DNA from: Hydractinia symbiolongicarpus
Lineage: Eukaryota > Cnidaria > Hydrozoa > Anthoathecata > Hydractiniidae
Reading direction: 5' to 3'
Assembly: GCF_029227915.1 (NCBI RefSeq)
Contig: NC_079883.1
Location: 28,708,001-28,772,000 of the forward strand
DNA length: 64,000 nucleotides
Positions 46,262 through 57,500 of this stretch are shown here, one piece after another. The first letter of the stretch is position 1, and each line of letters starts with the position of its first letter. Under the pieces are notes generated by a model, which did no database searches, was not told the origin of the DNA, and saw nothing but the letters and a program-made list of their open reading frames with translations. Made by a program: the position numbers and the translations under genes.

Positions 46262-47115
46262 CTCTATAATAATACAAAGACATGTATGTCTGTCTGTCTG
46301 TAACATGAAAAGTGGATATGTTCATTTTCCTTTAATGTCGCCAAAAAATGCATGTCTCAAATGTTAAACGTTGCGAAACGTCGTATCAGTACTTTAACGT
46401 GAATAAAGCTATCACAGTGCGCTTAAAACTGTAAGGCCAAATAACTTGGAAACGAGGTGGCGACTTCAGTAATTTTCCACTGCGTTGGTAACTACGAATC
46501 ACCTGGTACCAGTTCGGGTAAGCTTCCCAAACCTGCTTCCTCGAATCTGTTTAAAAAAATAACTCGTTGATGGCGTCATCAAAAACACTCCAACATCTCT
46601 GCAGCTGTTTGTCAAATATACACGATCCTATACTTAAGTTTGATTCATATTTATAAGAAACCTACATGTAGAATCTTCAAAAATTAAAAAACTTTTACTA
46701 CTACATTCTATGTCTATTTCTAAAATAAGCAAATTGTACCCAGTTCCCAGAGAGAGACTTTGAAACGAAAAATGCTAAAAATTTTTTTTGAAACCAGCTA
46801 GTCCAAATATTAAAGAAACTTTTAAAACTAGCAATTTATTTGATATAAGAAACCCTTATTTTATTAGCAAAATTAAGAAATTTTGGAACTAAAAACACGG
46901 AATTTCAGCCTACAAATAAGAAACTTTTAGAACTAAGTCCTTCGCCAAGCTTCTTATAAAATAAAAGAACGTGTACACATTACAGGCAAAGAATAAACTA
47001 TATTTTTCCAATCTTTCTCGTATCTGCACAGCTGAGGTCAGCAAAAAATCTAAAACGACTTATTTTTTTTTGTTTTTCTGCGTAAGTAGATTTCTCTACG
47101 GCTTTATCAACTAGT
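46262..47115 (+). repeat. TCTG-type dispersed repeat, near-complete copy
   Basis: Starts 'tctataataatacaaagaca' with 'tgtctgtctgtctgtaacat' and ends 'gcgtaagtagatttctctac' then 'ggctttatcaactagt'. It is a second long member of the family at 23706-24433, more diverged and with about 120 bp of extra sequence. Confidence 0.7.
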
Positions 47116-47299
47116 TGTAGTATAGTTTTAGGTCCTAGTTTCGCGATGGTTTCTTCACGAAATAAGTCAAACATTAGGCCTGTGTAACAATTTTTTTAAC
47201 ATTCTCTTTAAAGACATACTGTGTTACTTCGGTGTATTATTATTATTATCATTATTATTTGGATATTTATACAGGATATAGCCACTTTAGTATAGGAAA

Positions 47300-47515
47300 C
47301 ACTGTTATTAATATGGGTCCTGTGTTCTGAATTTATACATTTGGTAAACACTGGCATTGCCTACCCAATTTCCCTCGCATAGCATAGGTTGACTAGTAGC
47401 AGTGGTAAAGACACTTACTAAACATGCCCGCGTTGTGGACAGAACCCAGGACCTTGTGATTACAAAGTGAACTTCATAACCACAAAGCCACGCTTCTTGA
47501 CATAGTGTAATAACA
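47300..47515 (-). mobile_element. tRNA-derived SINE
   Basis: Read on the minus strand, 'gcgtggctttgtggttatga' carries an A box (TGGCTTTGTGG) and 'caaggtcctgggttctgtcc' carries a B box (GGTTCTGTCC), about 30 bp apart as in a tRNA. A body of about 130 bp follows, including 'gggcatgtttagtaagtgtc'. An open frame on this strand is incidental. Confidence 0.65.
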
Positions 47516-48358
47516 GTTAGAAACATATATGGATACTTTTGATTAAAGTCCTACTTTCAGAAAAGTTATTTTTCAAAAAGAACATTATGTAAACTGTGGT
47601 TAGGGTACATAGCTGTGTATCATCAGATTGTGTGGCATGGTTTACCTGTACTTATATCACGATGTGTTTCTGAGCTAATATGTCTTCACTTATAATATCT
47701 GGATTCAGTTAAGAATGGCCGCCAATTTGCTACTTTGTGCGGAATATGTGTTTTATAGGGAACATATAGCTACAGGTCAGCCATGAACAAAAATTTAAGC
47801 CTGTAATTGCATACAAGGTACATTTGAAAATAGGCCGTATGCTTCAAATCGAAAAATCGTAAGAAATTTGTTTTTTATTATTTTTGGTCGTATAACATAT
47901 TTACTTCATCTAGAAGCTAACAGAATTTTTCTTTCTTGTATCAACAGCAGACAACAACTGTGATTTTGTGGAGTTTATAAAATTGTCGTTTGTTTATGTG
48001 ACATGTAAAATTTCTTTAGAGGTTTAAAGTAACTTATAAACTTTCTCACATCAGAAATTATTTTTTACTCTACAGGCCCCAACTAAACTGTAAAATTCAT
48101 GACATTGTAAATTCCCCTACGTTATTATAGATTGGTTTTGCAAAATCACATTTATAAATGTCCCTGCTGTGTTCTAAGAATTGTATTGACAACCAAACCT
48201 AAACATGTCGTGACTAACAATGTCATTTGCGTGCGTAATTTTTTCAATGTATTGTCTCACATGAACATCGGTCACATTCTAAATAACTGTCAAAATAATT
48301 CGTCTGTATTTACTAGTGGAATTTACAACAACTCATTTTTTAAAAAAATGTGAGCAAA

Positions 48359-48440
48359 CTTGTGACAGATTCCGGACCCATACACTTCCTGCATGTTCAT
48401 GCCCACATGAATAAAAGCGGGCTTGCTCATGTGATAAGGT
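48359..48440 (+). promoter_or_regulatory. Gene B core promoter, conserved with gene A
   Basis: CTTGTGACAGATTCCGGAC at 48359, GAATAAAAGC with ATAAAA at 48411-48416, and CTCATGTGATAAGG at 48426 repeat the gene A pattern with the same 52-bp spacing between the first two blocks. A TATA-like element about 100 bp upstream of the start ATG suggests initiation near 48440. Similarity continues upstream more weakly ('tgacattgtaaattccc'). Confidence 0.6.
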
Positions 48441-48514
48441 TTATGAAAAGATATTGCAACTAGAAAGAACGTTGCACCAACTCGATAAACGAAAAAGGAT
48501 TCAATACTTTCAAG

Positions 48515-48526
48515 ATGTCAGCGCAT
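48515..48526 (+). CDS. Gene B exon 1: four-codon start exon
   Basis: ATG-TCA-GCG-CAT then gtaagt, the counterpart of gene A exon 1. Context 'ctttcaagatgtca'. Confidence 0.7.
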
Positions 48527-51500
48527 GTAAGTGTTCCATTTTAAATTTATTTTAAATTTGTCGTAAAGTTATCGTAAATTTGTTGTAAATTTGTTGCAAA
48601 TTTGTCGTAATTTTTCTTTTACGAAATAGAATATAAGAAATTGATCTGATTAGTTCATTTTAAAAAATATTCTTTTGAAGCTGTATTGTTAGCCCTTAAT
48701 TAGTAGTTTTGTATCGTTGTAGTAGAAATTTTATGCTTTCTGTCGGAGTTGAAAATTGGTGGAAAAAAAATCTTTTTTTAATAAACAGCTTAAGACGTAG
48801 ATTTCTACAAAAAAAAACAATTTTAATCATTTCATTATACTTGTCTTTGATATTGTGACAGGAAGGGAGGCAAATATAAAACAATATGCTAAGAAAAAAA
48901 ACCATTGTAAATAATGCTTACAATTTTTTGTTTGCCGAGTTTAATAGTTATAGCCTTATCGTCCCCTAAATTTTAAGGGGCTGGTGAAATTACCTTTCAC
49001 CACTAGAAATTGTTAAAGAGTCCAGTTACAAGTAATTTTACTCTTTCTCTTTCTAATAAACCATGTCAAACAAGTACCGATCAAGTTCATTTTGGCTGAT
49101 GTCGGCACTTTTTTCCGGCCTGTCTGATAAAAATGGATTCGAAATATTGCTTATAAAGAAAATTAACCAAATCACTGTGAAAAGAAAGAAAACAAAACTT
49201 CATTTATTGAATTAAACCTAACTTAAAAAATGAAGAGGTATTCTTTTTTTTACTAAAAAATTTTGTCGACAAGAAAAATAGAATTTGTAGATCCCATTTT
49301 TCCCACAGAAAGCATGTTTTTAGTTCTAAACACAATATTAACATAAAAGAGATAAATTTAAGGGGCCTACTATTAAAATAATTTTTCAATTTCAGATGGA
49401 AATGGATGAGATCAAGGCGGAAACAGACGGGCCTTTTGATTATAAAGAATTAGAAGAAGACACAAATAACAAAGAATGCAAACCTAAAAGTCATTACACA
49501 TGCTTCAAAGAAAAGTTGAAGAAGAATTTGCACCGAAATTTAATCATTTTTTTATCATTTGTTGTTCTGTTCATTGTTATTTTCATTTTGATCGGCCTTC
49601 TCTCCACTGGTGAAATCAAACCTGTTAAGACAAAAGTTCTTAAACAAACGCAAGAGAAACAAGACATTCTTGTAAGTAGTGCTTGTCATGTGACAAATTC
49701 TACATGAGTTATTGACATTCTTTTTTTACGTTTATTCATATTTTTTCAGGTGCAAAGTTTATTTAAAGAGTTTCAAGAGCAGAAAAAAATGGTAACACTT
49801 CATAAGTTATGCCGCTACCGCAACTTTTCTACTCCAATTCCAAACTGCATTTTTAGCCTCCCACGTGAAAAGAAAATGTTCCTACTGACTCTCTTCTTCT
49901 ATATTTCCTTTTACTTAAATTACATTTTATCGTGAACCACTTGAAGATGTAAGTAGCTTCACGCCCCCGAATTTCAGCATACTTTTCGTATAGGCGTGCA
50001 GGTCAAAATTTATTTTAAATAGATGCCCAAGGCATTTTTATAACTCTTCGTATGATTTAAGATAACTTATATTCTTATGGAATCAACTAGAATAATATTT
50101 TTCTTTTCCTCGCTTGTCCGTGACAGAGTGTAAGTCTGAAAAAAATTCGAAGCTATATAAATATTAGAGTTGTGCCTCTGACCCTCTGCAGCGTTATAAT
50201 CTATATTTTGCATGTTAAGACAAATGTTGTCCTATTATTAAACTCACTTTTATTATAAGTGTGTTTTTACATATTGTTTGATAGCATACTTCATTAGGAT
50301 AACAAAAAAAAATTTAGTTGTATTACGATAGTTTAAGAAAAGAAAGCACGGGGAATAAGGACTTCTTTTCTATAAACACGACTTGCCCAATCTTGTATTT
50401 TTTATTTTGAAATGCGATTTAAACATAATTTCGAATTGATATTGTATGACAATTACCTTGATTAAAACAAATAAAGATCTAAACGATATGGTATAGTGCA
50501 CGAATTTATTTAGCGCCGCCATCTAATTAGCGCCGCCTTCTAATAAGCGCCGCATCTATAATATGGAATACAAAAAAAAGGCCGCCCTCTAATAAATGCC
50601 GCCCTCCTATAAGCGCGTCATCAAAATTGTGGCGCTTATTAGAAACACAAAAAAATGACAAAATGTCGATTTTTCTTGTAATTCTATTGTCTTTTATTTG
50701 TAAATTCTTCCACTTTTATCTTTAAATGTGAATATTTTTCTTTTTCATCAATTCCTCGTACAGGATTTTGGAATATTTTTTATTCATTGCAAAATATTTA
50801 AACTTTGCTAGAACAACAAGTCCAATTCTCTTTTTCTATTTCCCACGACATTCGCTATAAATAAATTAAAATCGTGTGCTTGAAGATACTGGTTGATCTG
50901 TTTTGATAACTCAATTGGTATGGTTCAACAAGAATCTCTTGTTCATCTTTGTCTTTTTTGTGCTTTAATGTTTATACCCCAAAATATATAAAAGCAGTAA
51001 TATCAAACTTTGTAATAAGCACCGTCCTCTTATTAGTGCCGCCCTCTATTAAGCAACGCATCTAAAAACATGAAAATTTAATAAGAGCCCGTATAAGTAT
51101 TACAATATTAGATTTGTTTGGATTAGTTCTGTAGAATATACAAAGACATTTCGTAATGCTTTTTAGATGCTCCACTTGTCAAATTCGTTGGAAATACAGC
51201 GCCATAACAATACTTATCTTAATGATCAGGTATATTCATATTGCAAAATAGGCTTAAAAAACTGATCTGTTTCACTTTTCAATGTATTACCAACCGTCGT
51301 CGGCGTATTCCTCGGAAATAAAATCGGATTAGTAGTGGTAACATGATGTTAAGAAAGAAGTGAAAAAAAATTATTTTTATACTTTACTTACAAAGGTTAC
51401 GCATTATGTTTAGTTAAAGTGCTGCTCACACCAATTTACGCCAAGATGTTCTTATATTTTCCTAAAAACAGTTTTCGATTTATTTAGTTAAAAAGACTTC

Positions 51501-54500
51501 CTTCTCCTTTAAAAAAATATGTACCAATTATTTTCTGATTTTTGACAGTCATCATTTGAGTTATGTTTTTTAATCATCGTACTCAGTTGTAAGACTAACA
51601 AATTGGCTGAATTCAACTTTATTGTTTGGATGTTTTTGCAGCTATCATGTCCGTACAGCAGCTATTCTTAATGGTATAAACCATGAAAAAATCGATGTGC
51701 TTTACTAACATGTGCTGTTCGCTCCTTCCTTTCAATAACCTTTTGAAGTGTATTGAACACGTTTGATGATTTTCATTTTTTTGAATTACTTTTTCCAAAA
51801 CGTTTCAATTTTTTGTATTATTATTTTTCAGATTTTATCCTTATCAACTCAACTTCAGCAGTCACAACAAGACATATCAACTCTAACTACTAAGGTTTGG
51901 ATTTTTAATGTTGCTGTTTCGAAGTATTAAAAAGCCTTTCATTTTTCTTAATTTTTGTTACTTGTTTCATTTATTGATATGTGAAAACGCAAAATCCTGT
52001 TTAGTTTCAGTACCCAATGCCTTTTTTTAAAAAATTTAATAGCACAACAGTCCTGGATGTTGTATTGGAGTCTTCTTTTTCAAAATATCATGGATGCTTT
52101 AATAGCTATGTTTTTATATGTCTTTGAATTTTTATTTACATCCTAACAAGATTAGTTATTCCCAAGATTAATTTTCTCTTATTTTGCAATTTTACTATGC
52201 TTTCGCTAAGTCTTCACAAAGAATGAAAAATAGAAACCTTTCGAAACCAATATTTAAAAAGTTTCACTATTTGTAAGGGCTAGTATGGAACAAGGTTGAA
52301 AAATTTGATTTCCGCTAAAATTTTAAGTGTTTTTCATTCGCGAAATTAAGTTGTGTGGTAATTTCGGTGAAGTTCAAAATTATTCTCTAGCTTTATAATT
52401 AATATGCATAAAAAATATATCTGAAAAGAGTATTATTTTCTAATTTCTATTTTTTTCCAGCAATTATCACTTTCAAACAGACTTGAATTACAAGAAAAAA
52501 ATACATCAGATTTACTGGAAAAGGTAAGAAGACACTGATCATTAGAATAGCACAACACACAAATAGTAATTTTGGAACGTGAAATAAGCGAATTATTTAA
52601 GTCTTGTTTCTATTTAATTCATTAGTTGTGTGATAGTGCGCATGCGCTAACGTAAAAAAACACACACACAAAAAAAAACTGCAGTCAAATGAAAAAAGCG
52701 TGAACAGATATTATGTTCAAGGGTAGGAATGATTAATTGACATTGTCAAAAAAAGTACAATTGGAAGGAAGTTCTAACATATAAGTGTCTTGATAAACTC
52801 ATCCATATTGGCATCCATCTTTACATTTTTTAGGTGATGGATCTGAATAAGAAGGCAGCGAAATATAAGTTGATGGCAGTTGACTTGCAAGATCAGGTAT
52901 TTTGCATTGCATTTCTTTCATACCTATTATACTACGTTTCGAGCAGCATATTTTTACATTGCTTACTTTTTCCTGTTCTTCTTACTAAATTTTCTCCTTT
53001 ATTTTTAATTCATTTGAAGCTGTTATTGTTTTCTTTACTTATCAACTAAGTTTAGGTTTATATAACATCATATTTTGAATTCACATCTTATACTTAGTTG
53101 GACTCAGTAAAACAAAACTTAACTACAAGACTTCTTCAGCAGGTAACGCATTTTCCTTCACCTTTGAGAACTACTCGCTTAACACGACATTTGCATAAAT
53201 AGTCGTACGCTATAATTTTGTTGATTTTTTTATAAGAATATGATTTATAAGAAAACCAGCGTAAGATTTCAGGTTGAAAACAGAGGGCCTATCGTTCAGA
53301 ACAATAAGAAATAAAAATAATGACCAGTCTGGTTATAATTTTGTTGTACTCGTTCTGAAATTAATTTTATGTTCTCCAAGCAAAAGAGAATGGAAAAGTA
53401 GATTAAAGATTATTCGAGTCGCTCGTTATGAAAATCTCACATAATGTTTTCAGTTTTTTAAAATGTATTTCTACATATTTTTTAGTCAGTATGGTGCGTC
53501 CACAATTTTATAACATGCATTCATCTTAATACTTGTAATTTTTCTCTGTGACTGGTAGGTTGTTACCTTTTGCTTTAGAGCTTAAATATTGAAGCTGCCA
53601 TAAGTGAACAAAAAAATGTCAGCGCTTCGTTACAACGAAAGGTAGTTATAAAGTTTTTTTTTTTATTTCATTAATACATTACGGCTTAAACACATATTTT
53701 CATTTTTTAGACTTCACAAATTGTAACAGATGTTGACGAACAGAAAAACCTAACAAAAGAGTTGAAAATCCAGGTATACATATATACGAACTTGTCCAAC
53801 GTTTACAAAATCCTTAGCTACATTTTGTAAGGAATATCTCTATAATAGTAGTCAACATCTGGTCTGTTTGTCTGTGTGTTGCGATACATAAAGGACCCTG
53901 TCAACCCCGTGAATTTTTCCACAAGTTGACGACTGGTTTGTTACGCAGCTGATGATTCATCGTGTTTCGAATCTTAAACCTAACTGTTTTATTTCTGTTA
54001 TCTCAAGCTAGTTTATGTAGTTATAATTTTCATAATTTTTAAAATTTATTATTTTTTGTATCAGCAACTCTCCTTTGCACACAGTCTGAATTTGCAAGAA
54101 AGAAATGTATCAGAATTACAAACCAAGGTACATAAGTTTTTTAAATATACTATATTTTTATATCGCTATTATGAATCATATGTTTTTTGTCGTCATTTAA
54201 AATGATTAAAAGCGTATATGGTAGCGATTATTTTGAAATATTCTATCAACCAAAAACAATCAGAACTTTTGATGAAATTTTTAACTACAATTGATATTGA
54301 AGAAAAAATTTTTTCTTTGACAATTACTTGATGGTTAAAGCAACAAGAATCATTCCAAAACAAACCCCTTTTAACTAGCGCCTTCTTTATGCACAACTAA
54401 AAAGTTTTGTTCGCATTTTTACCCATTTTGTTCGTTTCAAAATGTTATAACAGCTGCAAGATGTATGTTATTATGTTTGAGAGTGTGAAGGCGTACATTC

Positions 54501-57500
54501 TTTCAATGGAAATGTCATTTTCCATACCATTTTGCATTAACCCTAAATGGAAATATGTTCATTTAACGACCTGCAGGTGCAAAGTCTATTAGTTCTCATC
54601 TGCAGAATTCGATCAAGAAAAATAGAATTATAGGTATTTTAATTTTACTGCACAAAGCAAAAGGCGTATTTAGCCACCTGTTATTTTTCATCTCAGATAA
54701 GGCAAATTTAAATTCAGTTGGTGACGCAAACATAAATTACAGAACAAAATTGGCTTAATATATCTTCTTTTTCTATTTTTTTCAACTTTTATTGTGTTTT
54801 AGTCTTCTCAAATGATGAAAGACATCAGTGAAGAGAAAAAGATGACAGTACTTTTAAAAAAACAAGTACTACTATTGTTTTCTTTCGTTATTGAATACAA
54901 AGCAAAAATGGTAGAGTTTCTTTAGCGCACCAATGAATAAATAAAATTGGTGTATATAAGGAACTTTATGCTATTTATAGCATGTTCGTCTTTAAAACAA
55001 CAAAGATTTCGACATAAATGTAACTTATATCTGTTTTTTTTCTCACAACTTGTCTTCTGTTTCTCAGACGTCTCAAATGATGGAAGACATTAGCGAAGAG
55101 AAAAAGATGACAATACTTCTAAAAAAACATGTGCGTAGTAATCGTACTTTTTGTTTCATCAAAAACAATGCGGAGTAGTTTGTTTTTTGCAGTAAATTAA
55201 TCAAACAAAGTAGTTGCTAGCTAGCCTGTATCCTGCTAGTAACAGCGCGACATCAGCCGTCACACTTATTGCAGGTATCGGCACTGTTATTTCGTGCATC
55301 CTTAGCACAGGGTAGTGATCTGGCAGCCATTAAATCACGATTATTATTAAAATTACTAGTCGGTTTCGCCGGTTAAGCCTCAAGTAAATGTGTGAGCCCA
55401 TGTTGAACGACATTATAAAGCCGAAAATTGAGCGATACATCAGGGTGGAGTGCTTTAGTACTTTAGCTGTAACTTTAGCGGAAACAAAAACACATTTTGA
55501 TAATATGTTGTTACTCCGTCATAGCAAAGAATTTTTATTTTATTTCGCAAAATAAGTTTCCGTGAAAGTTCAAAAAAAAATAATTAATCGTGCAACTAAA
55601 CTGATTGCATAGTACAGAAAACCGTGTTGCACATCTGCATAGGCCTAATATCCTTTACAGATCAAAACAAAAGAAACAGCCCGTCGTTAACTTGTGCAGC
55701 TAAAAAGTTTTCACGACAGTAATAAATGTGTCGCTACCTAGCTGCACTTAGCATAAGAATGTTGTTACTTTTTAGCCAGAGGTAGCTAGCTAGTTAGCTA
55801 CAACTCCAATATAAAAATAAACAATACTATAACAAACTGAATAAAAACTTTAAATTAATAGGAATAACTTCAGCAGTATGTTGCTTAGAAATCTACGTGT
55901 AGCACAAATCTTAAAATTGGTTTGTACATGTCTAGAGAACGTGATGATATATCCTTGCAGAAATTATATATTCTTATAGATACAAAGTATTTACAAAGTA
56001 AAAAAAATCAACCTCACGGCATACCATCACTTGTGAACAGAATACGGCTATAATAGAAGAGATAACATGACCTATGATATCTTTTAAATAATAACAAAAA
56101 TGTCGACATCACCACAATTGAATGAATGTCAATTAGTTTAACTTACTGCCCTTTTTGCTGAAAATCTCACATGTAGAGTTTGTCATTGGTGTATACCATT
56201 TTTTACTCACGTCAGTTATCTAGGGTATACCAGCTATTTAAACTAAAGTTGAGAGACAAATAAAATCGTTGTTTAGACAGAAACCTTATTCAACTCCTTG
56301 TCGCACCATGGAAATAATACATTGAACTTAAATATAACGGTAAGTAACACAACAATGCATGAACGTGAATCTGTAAAATCTTGAAATGGCGAAAAGGTGT
56401 ATTTAATAAGCTATGTAAAATATGTCCATGTGTGTATATCTATAATGTGTGTATATCTATAATGTGTGTATATCTACAGAAAGTCAACACGGCGGATTTT
56501 ACGAAGGCACCCGGAAATGTTTTTGTGTTAGGCGATTTATTTTTTTGAAATTGACACAATAAGGCTTTTGACAAAAATTAAGTATGTTCACCAGACATAA
56601 TCTGATCCGCGACTATCAACATTAACCTTTGCTAATTATTAATTAAGGGTTCTTCCTTTATTGATTTTTAGAGCAAGATGGTTCTAGATAGGATGGATAA
56701 AGAAGAAGAATTATCATCTCTACTAACAGCTAAGGTGAATTATATGATGTCTGTCTACCTTTTTCAAACTATGAATATCAAAGTCATATTTCATTGAATC
56801 TTATATTTTCATGTGTTTAGTTCACTAACATAAGTGAAAGGATGCTTAATCAAGAAAATGTTACAGCAGCGTTAAAGAAATCGGTAATATAACAGACACA
56901 AAATGACATATTGTAAATATTGGTCAATACTGTGTTGTTTTTAAATATTTGTGGTGTGTATTTTTATATGTTTGTTACGTCTTTGCGTAAGACGGGGAAT
57001 GGTTAAGCATGACATTAAAAACAACAAGGTCAATACAAATCGGCTATCATTTAATTATGCTAGACAGGCTTTTTCAAATAACGTCAATTTTTTTTTTAGA
57101 ATAACAAAAATAAACTTAAAATATTGACGCAAGAAAATGTCACAGACGCGCTGCAGAATCAGGTAGCTCGACGTAATGCATGCTTTCTTGTGATGCTCCC
57201 CCTTCGCTTTATTGCTATTCTGTTAAAAGAAGGCGGTAAAAGCTTTCCACAGAATACATGGCAGAATAGCTTTTCTCTGTTATCTTATGTTTTTTTCCTA
57301 ATATTACACACAAAATGGTAAAATATCACAAATTACAAAAACACTCTTTTTGATGCCACTATAACTAACCTTTGCTATTTGTGTGTTCAAGTCCTCCTAA
57401 ATAATGGCGGAAATCAACGAGGAGAAAAGAATATCGATACTTCTAAATAATCGGGTATGGGGTGTTAGCGTTGTTTCTTTAAATATAACACAGAAATTAA

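Noticed and set aside
47308-47526. 72-codon minus-strand open frame
   Set aside because: It is the SINE read in translation.
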